A stretch of 64,000 nt of DNA from CAIQPS01 sp963783835 (GTDB lineage Bacteria > Actinomycetota > Thermoleophilia > RBG-16-64-13). Both the position numbers and the translations under genes were made by a program. The notes beneath the pieces were generated by a model. That model saw only the letters and a list, made by a program, of their open reading frames with translations, was not told the DNA's origin and did not search any database. The stretch spans positions 1 to 64,000 of the forward strand of contig CAWAOX010000006.1 in assembly GCA_963783835.1 (NCBI GenBank). The letters run 5' to 3'. Below, piece by piece: positions 17,276-24,836 of this stretch; the stretch's first letter is position 1, and every line of letters starts with the position of its first letter.

Positions 17276-18520
17276 ATGGCGCTCGGCAAATTCGCCGTCG
17301 ACTACGAGCAGAGAGTGGACTACCCCCGCCTGCGGGCCGAAAGGCTGCAGCGGGCCAAGGATCAGATCAACAAGGACGGTCTCGGCGCCCTCGTGACCTG
17401 GGACGAAGCTAACGTTCGCTACCTCACCGGCTACTACATCACCACCCCCAACCGGCCACTCGAGGCCCAGTTCGCCTTCATCGCCCGCAACGGCGAGCCC
17501 CACATCATCGGCGGCAACGATCAAGAGGGCTTGATCCAGCGCATGCCGTGGATGGGCGGCCGCATCCACGCCCCCGCGGGCATCGCGAAGATAGCGGCCT
17601 TCACCCCCGACGACCCGGTGGTCCAGAGGGTGGTCGATCAGATCTTCGGGTTCATGACCCAGTATGGGGTGGAGAAAGAGCCTCTGGGCATCGACGGCAC
17701 CACCCTGTCGTACATCTATGCCGAGGCCTTCAAGAAGCGCGGCATCCAAGTGGTGCACGCGAAGCCCACTATGGACCTGGCCCGCATGATCAAGACCCCC
17801 GACGAGATCGAACTGATGCGCATCACCTGCGCCAACTCGGAGAAGGCATTTGCGGACATCGTCGACGCTATCCGGCCGGGCATCCGCGAGTGCGACCTCG
17901 TCGGCATCGGCATCAAGGCCCTCTACGAAGAGGGCGACGACCACACCGAGGACCTGGTCTGCTGCTCGGGCCACAACACCAATCCGTATGGCTGGTCCTT
18001 CACCGACAAGCCCATCCAGGTGGGCGACCTGGTCTACATCGACGTGGACGGCGCTTCCTACCAGGGCTACAAGTCCTGCGTCTACCGAACCTTCTGCTGT
18101 GGCAAGGCCAGCCAGGAGCAAAAGGACGTCTACGAAGAATGCCGGGCCATGCTCTACAGCGGGCTAGACACCATCAAAGACGGCTCCACCGACTGGCAGT
18201 TGCTCGATAAATGGCCTGACAGCCCCGAGTACTGGGGCCACAAGACCTGGGGCGAGGTCGGTCCTTACGCGATCGGGCACGGCCTGGGTCTCACCCTCCA
18301 CGACCGGCCCTTCTTCAATCGCATGAACCAGGTAGCCGGCGTGCCCGAGCAGACGTTTCGCGAGGGGATGGTCCTCGCCGTCGAGACCTACGCCGGCCGC
18401 AAAGGCGGCAAGTTCGGCGTCCGGCTGGAAGAGAACATCCTGGTGACCAAGGACGGATACGAACGGCTGAGCCTGTGGCCCATCGACGAACTGATGGAGT
18501 GCTGGCTGCCGTACCGGTAA
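17276..18520 (+). CDS. M24-fold (creatinase/aminopeptidase P-like) protein with altered metal site
   Basis: 414 residues; ATG at 17276 after AGGAGG. The N-terminal creatinase-type domain is followed by a pita-bread fold: D256 and D258 (YIDVDG), then GYKSCVYRT where the second-site Asp is expected (C268 instead), IGHGLGLTLHDRP (His), AVETY and RLEENIL (both Glu). The D-x-D-x9-C spacing is that of M24 proteins such as the DMSP lyase DddP, but with one metal ligand changed to Cys. It is probably not a standard peptidase and may be a lyase or amidase in the pathway. It sits between thiolase and SDR genes. Confidence 0.75.
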   Translation: MALGKFAVDYEQRVDYPRLRAERLQRAKDQINKDGLGALVTWDEANVRYLTGYYITTPNRPLEAQFAFIARNGEPHIIGGNDQEGLIQRMPWMGGRIHAPAGIAKIAAFTPDDPVVQRVVDQIFGFMTQYGVEKEPLGIDGTTLSYIYAEAFKKRGIQVVHAKPTMDLARMIKTPDEIELMRITCANSEKAFADIVDAIRPGIRECDLVGIGIKALYEEGDDHTEDLVCCSGHNTNPYGWSFTDKPIQVGDLVYIDVDGASYQGYKSCVYRTFCCGKASQEQKDVYEECRAMLYSGLDTIKDGSTDWQLLDKWPDSPEYWGHKTWGEVGPYAIGHGLGLTLHDRPFFNRMNQVAGVPEQTFREGMVLAVETYAGRKGGKFGVRLEENILVTKDGYERLSLWPIDELMECWLPYR

Positions 18521-18580
18521 GACAGGCGAAGCGGAAGACAGGCGGAGCGGGCAAGGCTTACGAGACAAAGTGAGGCAGTG

Positions 18581-19357
18581 ATGGCGGATCTATTCAGACT
18601 TGACGGCAAAGTCGCGGTCGTGGTCGGTGGCGGCGGAGGCATCGGTAAGGCGCTGGCTCTGGGGCTTGCCCGGCAGGGAGCCGACGTCGCTCTGGCCAGC
18701 CGCAATCTCGAAAAGCTGGCGGGTGTGGCCAAGGAGATGCAGGCCGACCCGGACGTGAAGAGCATGGTCAAGGCCTTTCAGATGGACAGCTGCGACGAGG
18801 TGAGCGTCCAGAACGCGGTCAGAGAGATCGTCGCCGACATGGGTACGGTCGACATCCTGGTGAACTCGCAGGGGCTCAACATCAAAGAGCCGTTCGAGAA
18901 CCAGACCGTGGCCAGCTGGAACAGCCTGTTCGAGAACAACGTGAAGGGCGTCATGCTCACCTGCCGGGAGTTCGGCAAGGTGATGATCGAGAAGAAGAAG
19001 GGCAAGATCATCAACATCGGCTCGGTGGCCGGTGACCGCGGCGTTCCGCTTGCCGGCAACGTCGGCTACTGCTCCAGCAAGGCCGCGGTGGGCAACCTCA
19101 CCCGCATGCTGGCCTACGAGTGGGCCAAGCACGGTATCAACGTGAACGCCATCGGCCCGTCGGTCATCTTCACGCCGGGGATGAAAGCAGCCCTGCCCCC
19201 CGAAATCCTGGCCGGCGCGACCGCCCTTCATCCCCTCGGCCGGGTAGCCGAGCCCGAGGAGCTCATGGGCACCTGCATCTATCTGGCCTCCGCCGCCTCC
19301 GACTATATGACCGGACAGGTCGTGTACGTGGACGGCGGACGCAGTTGTACCGCTTAG
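18581..19357 (+). CDS. Short-chain dehydrogenase/reductase
   Basis: 258 residues. It has a modified nucleotide motif GGGGGIGK, NSQG, the Ser region NIGSVAG, YCSSK (Tyr/Lys) and a C-terminal VDGG. It resembles gluconate 5-dehydrogenase-like or 3-oxoacyl reductase-like SDRs. A close relative is encoded at 43509; both stand next to a short 3-hydroxyacyl-CoA dehydrogenase, so the SDR/HAD pair appears twice in the window. The 60 bases upstream carry a short direct repeat (AGACAGGCGAAGCGG and AGACAGGCGGAGCGG). Confidence 0.88.
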   Translation: MADLFRLDGKVAVVVGGGGGIGKALALGLARQGADVALASRNLEKLAGVAKEMQADPDVKSMVKAFQMDSCDEVSVQNAVREIVADMGTVDILVNSQGLNIKEPFENQTVASWNSLFENNVKGVMLTCREFGKVMIEKKKGKIINIGSVAGDRGVPLAGNVGYCSSKAAVGNLTRMLAYEWAKHGINVNAIGPSVIFTPGMKAALPPEILAGATALHPLGRVAEPEELMGTCIYLASAASDYMTGQVVYVDGGRSCTA

Positions 19358-19370
19358 AAAGGGGTCGTCC

Positions 19371-20312
19371 ATGCACGTGAACGATGTCAAGAAGGTGGCG
19401 GTGTTCGGCGCCGGCACCATGGGGCCGGGGCTTGCCCTGGTCTTCGCCCTTGGCGGTCATGAGGTGTCGCTCTATTCCCGCAAGGCGGAGACGCTCGAAA
19501 AAGCGATGATGACGGCTCGGGAGAGCCTCGCTACGCTCGTCGACCACGGCACCATCACTCTGGCGACAGCGGACCGGGCTCTCGCCCTGATCCACCCCAC
19601 CCAGTCGGTGGAGGAGGCCGGCCGCGAGGCCGACTTCGTCATGGAGACCATCGCCGAGAACAAGGACGCCAAGACGCAGCTCTACGCGGATCTGGACGCG
19701 ATCTGCCCGGAGCACACGGTCTTCGCCAGCAACACCTCCAGTCTCAACATCTTCGATCTGATGCCGGCGAGCCGGCTGTCGCAGACCGTCTGCGCGCACT
19801 TCTTCGCCCCGGCTCATATCATCCCGCTGGCCGAAGTCGTCCCTGGTCCCGAGACCTCTCCGGAGGCACTCGCGTTCGCCGTCTCGTTCCTCAAGGCCGT
19901 GGGTAAAACCCCGGTGAGCATGAAGAGGTTCGGCCCGGGATTCATCGTGAACCGTATCCAGCGGGCCATCGGTGAGACCTGCATGGACATGGTCCAGGAG
20001 GGTCTCGTGGAGCCGGAGGAGATCGACCAAGCGATCAAGGCGACGTTAGGCATCCGCCTGCCGATCGTCGGGGTCATGCAGACCTTCGACTTCCAGGGTC
20101 TCGACATGCTGCTCGCCTATCAGAAGAACGTGGGCAAGGTCTACTCGTTCGTGGAAGAGCGGGTGGAGAGGGGCGCTCTGGGGGCCAAGACTTCCAAAGG
20201 TATCTACGACTATCAGGGCCGTACCGAGGCCGAGATACTCAAGAAGCGGGACGAGCTCTACCTCAAGATGATCGACTATCTCACCCAGATCGGCGCCTTC
20301 GAGCCGGTCTGA
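19371..20312 (+). CDS. 3-hydroxyacyl-CoA dehydrogenase (short, single-function)
   Basis: 313 residues: GAGTMGPG NAD motif, ETIAEN, SNTSSL, the catalytic His region CAHFFAP, and the HAD C-terminal domain. It oxidises 3-hydroxyacyl-CoA with NAD. MGPGLA replaces the usual MGxGIA. It is the paralogue of the gene at 42533 (same start pattern, DVKKVAVFGAGTMGPG against DIRKVAVFGAGTMGPG). It is in the same operon as FadN, so it probably acts on a different chain or ring intermediate. Confidence 0.9.
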   Translation: MHVNDVKKVAVFGAGTMGPGLALVFALGGHEVSLYSRKAETLEKAMMTARESLATLVDHGTITLATADRALALIHPTQSVEEAGREADFVMETIAENKDAKTQLYADLDAICPEHTVFASNTSSLNIFDLMPASRLSQTVCAHFFAPAHIIPLAEVVPGPETSPEALAFAVSFLKAVGKTPVSMKRFGPGFIVNRIQRAIGETCMDMVQEGLVEPEEIDQAIKATLGIRLPIVGVMQTFDFQGLDMLLAYQKNVGKVYSFVEERVERGALGAKTSKGIYDYQGRTEAEILKKRDELYLKMIDYLTQIGAFEPV

Positions 20313-20359
20313 GCAGGGAATCGCGAGCATGTTGAGCCACCACAGGACGGAAGGATCTG

Positions 20360-22474
20360 ATGGCAGTCACTGATTATTCGAAGCTGCTCGAGCCGGGACA
20401 GATCGGCAAGGTCACGACGCGGAACCGCATCTACAAGTCGGCCGCCGGTATGCACTCCTTCGAAGAGTATGAGTTCGACCAGATGAACGACAACACCCTT
20501 GGCTTCTACGAAGCGCTGGCGAAGGGCGGAGTGGGGATCATCGCGGTCGAGGCGCCGACGATCGACTATCCCCAGGGATGTCGCTGGCACCATCGCTACC
20601 GGATGGACGAGGACAGATTCATCTCCGGGATGACGCAGCTGGTGGACCTCATCCACAGCCATGGCTGCCCCACCTTCATGCAGATGGAGCACGATGGTCC
20701 CTGGCAGAATCCGCTGTTCCCCAACCATCCCGCGACGTATGACGGGCCGCCCATCGGCGCCTCGGCCGTGAACATCCCCCGTCCCAGCGACTTCCATCGG
20801 GACATGATCCGGCCCCTCACCATCCCCGAGATAGAGGTCATCACCCGCAAGTACATCGACGCGGCCGAGCGGGCGCAGAAGGCCGGCTTCGACGGCGTGG
20901 ACCTGAACATGGGCAGCACTCACATCACCATGAACTTCATGTCTCCGTGGTGGAACAGGCGCGACGACGAGTACGGGGGTACCCAGAAGAAACGAGCCAA
21001 GCTGGGCATCGATATCGTCAGCGGCATCAAGCAGCGCTGCGGCGACGATTTCCCCGTAGTCGTGTGTGTGAACGGCTTCGAGACCGGCTACCTGCTGGGC
21101 GAACCCGATAGCAAGGTCTTCAATCACGACCTGGCGCTGGAGACCATGGCCATGCTCGTCGACGCCGGAGCCGACGCCCTGATGATTCGCAGCAGCTGGC
21201 TCGGGCTGCACGTGCCGGGCTTCCTGCCCGACTACCTCTTCTTCCCCGAGGCCCAAGTCCCGCTGGAGAAGATACCTCCCCAGTACTACGCCAAGGACCT
21301 GGGCAAGGGCGCTATTAGGCTCATGACTGAAGAGGCCAAGAAGCGCTTCGACGTGCCCATCATCCTCATCGGCTACGTGACCCCTGAACTGGGCGAGCAG
21401 ATGCTCGAAGAGGACAAGGCCGACTTCATCGGCATGAACCGGCCGCTGATCTGCGACACGGACCTGCCGAACAAGCTCAAGGCCGGCCATCCCGAGGACA
21501 TCGCGCCCTGCACCCGCTGCGGCACCTGCCTGGACCAGTCCGAGTCGTTCCTGCGCCATTGCCGCATCAACGCCCAGGTGGGCTTCGGGCGGTACGGCTT
21601 CCCGAAGGCAGATGAGAAGAAGAAGGTCGTCGTGGTAGGGGGCGGCCCCTCCGGTATGGAAGCGGCGCGCGTCGCCGCGCTGCGAGGGCATGACGTGACC
21701 CTGCTCGAGAAGAGCTCTCACCTTGGCGGACTGGTCCCGCTCGCGGCCCTCATCAAGGGGACGGAGCTGGAAGACCTGCCCTCACTGATCGGCTATCTTA
21801 AGACCCAGTTGACCAAGACCGGGGTCAAGGTCCGGCTCAAGACCGAGGCGAGCGTCCACTCCCTGGAGGAGATGAAGCCCGACGTGGTGATCCTGGCCAC
21901 CGGGGGCGTGCTCACGTCACCCAAGCTCGAGGGCGGCAAGAAAGTCAAAGGCAAGGTGGTCACCACCCCCCAACTGCACAAGCGGGTGAAACCCTATCTG
22001 AACCGGTTCGGTCCCAAGTTCCTCGGCCGAGCGACACACTACTATCTGCCGATGGGCAAGAAGGTCGTCGTGGTCGGAGCCGGTCTGCACGGCATGGAGG
22101 TCGCGGAGTACCTGGCCAAGCGAGGCCGCAAGGTCACCATCGTCGAGCCTACCGAGGTCATCGGCGAGGGCATCATCGACTTTCGCCTGGGGCTGACCAT
22201 GGACTGGTTCGCCCAGAAGGGTGTCCGCATCATCGCCGGGGCCAAGAACATCAAGGTCACCGAGAAGGGGCTGGCCTTCGAGGACAAGAACGGGGTCAGG
22301 ACCGAGCTTGAGGCCGACACCATCGTCCCCACCTCGCCGCTGAAGGCCAACGACGATCTGTACGAGAAGCTGGAAGGCAAAGTGCCCGAGCTGTACCTCA
22401 TCGGGGATGGCCGGGAAGCCGGCATGATAGTGCACGCCATCCGTTCGGGCTACCAGACCGCCTGCGCTATCTGA
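20360..22474 (+). CDS. Old-yellow-enzyme-type enoate/dienoyl-CoA reductase (FMN, 4Fe-4S, FAD)
   Basis: 704 residues: FMN TIM-barrel (about 1-370), Fe-S ligands C384-x2-C387-x2-C390-x10-C401, then FAD and NAD(P) domains (VVVVGGGPSGMEAA at about 422). This is the layout of 2,4-dienoyl-CoA reductase FadH, enoate reductases and bile-acid enzymes BaiCD/BaiH. It reduces a C=C bond conjugated to a carbonyl or CoA ester, using NAD(P)H. It follows the HAD gene and precedes a SnoaL-like gene, a combination also found in bai-type clusters. The substrate is not evident. Confidence 0.88.
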   Translation: MAVTDYSKLLEPGQIGKVTTRNRIYKSAAGMHSFEEYEFDQMNDNTLGFYEALAKGGVGIIAVEAPTIDYPQGCRWHHRYRMDEDRFISGMTQLVDLIHSHGCPTFMQMEHDGPWQNPLFPNHPATYDGPPIGASAVNIPRPSDFHRDMIRPLTIPEIEVITRKYIDAAERAQKAGFDGVDLNMGSTHITMNFMSPWWNRRDDEYGGTQKKRAKLGIDIVSGIKQRCGDDFPVVVCVNGFETGYLLGEPDSKVFNHDLALETMAMLVDAGADALMIRSSWLGLHVPGFLPDYLFFPEAQVPLEKIPPQYYAKDLGKGAIRLMTEEAKKRFDVPIILIGYVTPELGEQMLEEDKADFIGMNRPLICDTDLPNKLKAGHPEDIAPCTRCGTCLDQSESFLRHCRINAQVGFGRYGFPKADEKKKVVVVGGGPSGMEAARVAALRGHDVTLLEKSSHLGGLVPLAALIKGTELEDLPSLIGYLKTQLTKTGVKVRLKTEASVHSLEEMKPDVVILATGGVLTSPKLEGGKKVKGKVVTTPQLHKRVKPYLNRFGPKFLGRATHYYLPMGKKVVVVGAGLHGMEVAEYLAKRGRKVTIVEPTEVIGEGIIDFRLGLTMDWFAQKGVRIIAGAKNIKVTEKGLAFEDKNGVRTELEADTIVPTSPLKANDDLYEKLEGKVPELYLIGDGREAGMIVHAIRSGYQTACAI

Positions 22475-22512
22475 GCGACCAGGCCCCGGCGATTACACAA
22501 GGAGAGGACGAC

Positions 22513-23190
22513 ATGACCGAAGCGCCGAACTACGAAGAGCTCCTCAAGCGGCTGGAGACGACCGAGCGCAATGCGCAGATCGCCCGAGACTACGTGGAGA
22601 TCTCCAACCTCCACGGCCGCTACAACCACCTGTGCCTGGGCCACTACTGGGACAAGATCGTCGACGAACTGTTCGCCCAGAAGACCCCCGGCATCAAGGT
22701 GGAGATCGTGGAGAGCGGGGTGTTCCATGGCTTGGAGGGCGCGCGCAGGGTGTTCGTCGACATGCTGGGCAAGCTCTACCACTACGAGGGCAACTGCGCC
22801 ATCCACGAGCTGACCACTCCGATCATCCAGGTCCAGAAGGACATGAACACCGCCAAGGGCATGTGGTACCACGTCGGCTTCAACACCTTCCTCGACCCGG
22901 TGAAAGGCGTCATCCCCATCTGGCAGGTGATCAAGTACAACCACATTTTCGTGAAAGAAGATGGTCAGTGGAAGTTCTGGGACTACCGGGCCCACCTGCT
23001 CATCCGCAGCTCGTTCGACAAGGGCTGGGTGAACGAGCCGGTGATCCAGGGGAGCGCCATCCAGGGGGAGACGCCGGCGGACGCCCCGATACCGGACGAG
23101 CCGAGCAGCTTCCACGAGCCCTATCCCGGCCGCTATGGCAACCATTCGGGGCTGCCGATGCCACCGGAATACGTGGACCTGGACAACTAG
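22513..23190 (+). CDS. SnoaL-like (NTF2-fold) protein
   Basis: 225 residues, AAGGAG site. SnoaL_4 pattern: ISNLHGRYNHLCLGHYWDK, GVFHGLEGARRVF, then WYHVGFNTF and GQWKFWDYRAHLLI. The tail of about 60 residues (PYPGRYGNHSGLPMPPEYV) is Pro/Gly-rich and lies beyond the fold. The fold suggests a dehydratase or isomerase. It is distinct in sequence from the 12252 protein, but both have an N-terminal helix before the domain. It is the last gene of the TetR-led operon; the next promoter starts 46 bases downstream. Confidence 0.7.
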   Translation: MTEAPNYEELLKRLETTERNAQIARDYVEISNLHGRYNHLCLGHYWDKIVDELFAQKTPGIKVEIVESGVFHGLEGARRVFVDMLGKLYHYEGNCAIHELTTPIIQVQKDMNTAKGMWYHVGFNTFLDPVKGVIPIWQVIKYNHIFVKEDGQWKFWDYRAHLLIRSSFDKGWVNEPVIQGSAIQGETPADAPIPDEPSSFHEPYPGRYGNHSGLPMPPEYVDLDN

Positions 23191-23235
23191 CGAGAGTCGC
23201 GCGGACGCGGCAAACGGAGCGAGCAGCGCGACCGC

Positions 23236-23283
23236 TTGACAGGCGGGGCAGGACCTGTAAGAATGCGTAGAGCGAGCGCTCTA
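23236..23283 (+). promoter_or_regulatory. Promoter with TAGAGCG palindromic operator, copy 3
   Basis: TTGACA (23236-23241), 17-base spacer, AAGAAT (23259-23264), palindrome TAGAGCG-AG-CGCTCTA (23268-23283). It drives the AbfD-like gene at 23311 and probably the acyl-CoA synthetase at 24837. Confidence 0.8.
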
Positions 23284-23310
23284 TCTAAGAGGGAATAGGG
23301 AGAAGATCCA

Positions 23311-24801
23311 GTGGCCATCAAGACAGCAGAGCAGTATCTGGAAAGCCTTAAAGACGGGCGGGTCGTCTACTTCGATGGCGAACTGGTCCCGGATGTGACC
23401 CAGCACCCGGTCTGCAAGATCACCAACGATTGGGTCGCCATGGACTACATTATGAACAACGACCCTCGGTACCAGGACCTGCTGACCGTCCTCGACACGG
23501 ACGGCGAACGCGTGAGCTTCGCCCTCCAGCCTCAACGGACGCCGGACGACCTCATGCGCCTGCGCGAAGTGGTCAAGCTCTGGGCGCGGGTCTGCTTCGG
23601 GAAGCCGTCCGGCGCCAAGTTCGTGGCCAAGGACGGTCTCAACGCGGTGACCGTCGTCGCCCCGCGGGTGGACAAGAAGTTCGGCACCAAGTACGCCGCC
23701 AACGTGGAGGCCTACCGCAAGCACCTGCAGAAGAACGACCTGTCGTTCGCCATGGGGCTCACCGACATCAAAGGGGATCGCAGCCTGCGGCCCTCCGAGC
23801 AGGTACAGCACAAAGACTTCTACGTCCGTATCGTCGAAGAGCGGCCGGACGGCATCATCGTGACCGGCGCCAAGACCCACATCAGCCAGGCCCCGGCCTG
23901 CAACGAGGTGTTGATCGCTCCCTGCCGCGCGATGCAGGCCGAAGACGCCGCCTACGCCGTCGCCTTCGGCATCAACTTGAACGCTCCGGGCATCACGATG
24001 ATCTGCGCCCAGCCCGAGATACACGAAGGGGCGTCCCTCTTCGACAATCCCATCTCGGCCGCCGTCTATATCAACGACGCGACCATCGTCTTCGACAACG
24101 TCTTCATCCCCAACGAGCGCATCTTCCTCAAAGGGGAGTGGGAGTTCGCGGGCGAGGTGGCCTACATGTTCGCCAACTTCCACCGCCTGAGCGCCGAGAC
24201 CTACAAGGCGATGGAACTCGAGCTCTTCACCGGCGCCGCCAGCCTGATGGCCGAGTACAACGGCATCATCAAGAAGCCCCATGTGCGCGAGAAGCTCACC
24301 TGGCTGGTCATGTACACCGAGGCGGTCGAGACCTTGGGCCGGGCCGCGGTGGAGCACTACGTCGGCGAAGAAGGCTCCGACCTGGTCTATCCGAACCCGA
24401 TGATCGCCAACATCTGCAAGTACTACTTCGCCGACAACTGGCACACCGCCACCAAGTACATCCAGGACATCGGGGGCGGCATCATCGTCACCGCTCCGTC
24501 TTCCAAGGACTACTACAACCCCGCCACTCACGACTTTATGGAGAAGTACTTCGCAGGCAAGGCCGGAGTGCCGACCGAGTACCGGCTGCGCATGGCCAAG
24601 CTCATCCGCGACCTGACCTCCTCCTATGAAGACGTTCTCACGATCCACGCCGAGGGTTCGCTGGAAGCGCAGAAGATGTCCATCCTCCAGCTTGCTGATT
24701 GGGGCCGCTACCGCGCCGCCGCTCTGCGGGCGGCGCATATACCGGGCGCCGAAAAGCACCCGGTGTTTGCCGAACTGCCCGAATTCCCGCCGGCTTTGTA
24801 G
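23311..24801 (+). CDS. HpaB/AbfD-superfamily protein (4-hydroxybutyryl-CoA dehydratase-like) without full Fe-S ligand set
   Basis: 496 residues, GTG start after GGGAGAAG. Acyl-CoA-dehydrogenase-like flavoprotein fold of the 4-hydroxyphenylacetate 3-hydroxylase/4-hydroxybutyryl-CoA dehydratase group (TGAKTHISQAPACNEV, VFIPNERIF, IQDIGGGIIVTAPS). In AbfD, three Cys and one His hold a 4Fe-4S cluster. Here H291 (FANFHRLS) is kept, but the Cys seven residues on is Tyr298, and only one Cys (C95) is present where two are expected. So it is probably a flavin-only dehydratase, isomerase or hydroxylase on a CoA ester. It is under operator copy 3. Confidence 0.8.
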   Translation: MAIKTAEQYLESLKDGRVVYFDGELVPDVTQHPVCKITNDWVAMDYIMNNDPRYQDLLTVLDTDGERVSFALQPQRTPDDLMRLREVVKLWARVCFGKPSGAKFVAKDGLNAVTVVAPRVDKKFGTKYAANVEAYRKHLQKNDLSFAMGLTDIKGDRSLRPSEQVQHKDFYVRIVEERPDGIIVTGAKTHISQAPACNEVLIAPCRAMQAEDAAYAVAFGINLNAPGITMICAQPEIHEGASLFDNPISAAVYINDATIVFDNVFIPNERIFLKGEWEFAGEVAYMFANFHRLSAETYKAMELELFTGAASLMAEYNGIIKKPHVREKLTWLVMYTEAVETLGRAAVEHYVGEEGSDLVYPNPMIANICKYYFADNWHTATKYIQDIGGGIIVTAPSSKDYYNPATHDFMEKYFAGKAGVPTEYRLRMAKLIRDLTSSYEDVLTIHAEGSLEAQKMSILQLADWGRYRAAALRAAHIPGAEKHPVFAELPEFPPAL

Positions 24802-24836
24802 GGAGACAGGCACCTGGTGACGTCCGAAGATACGAG

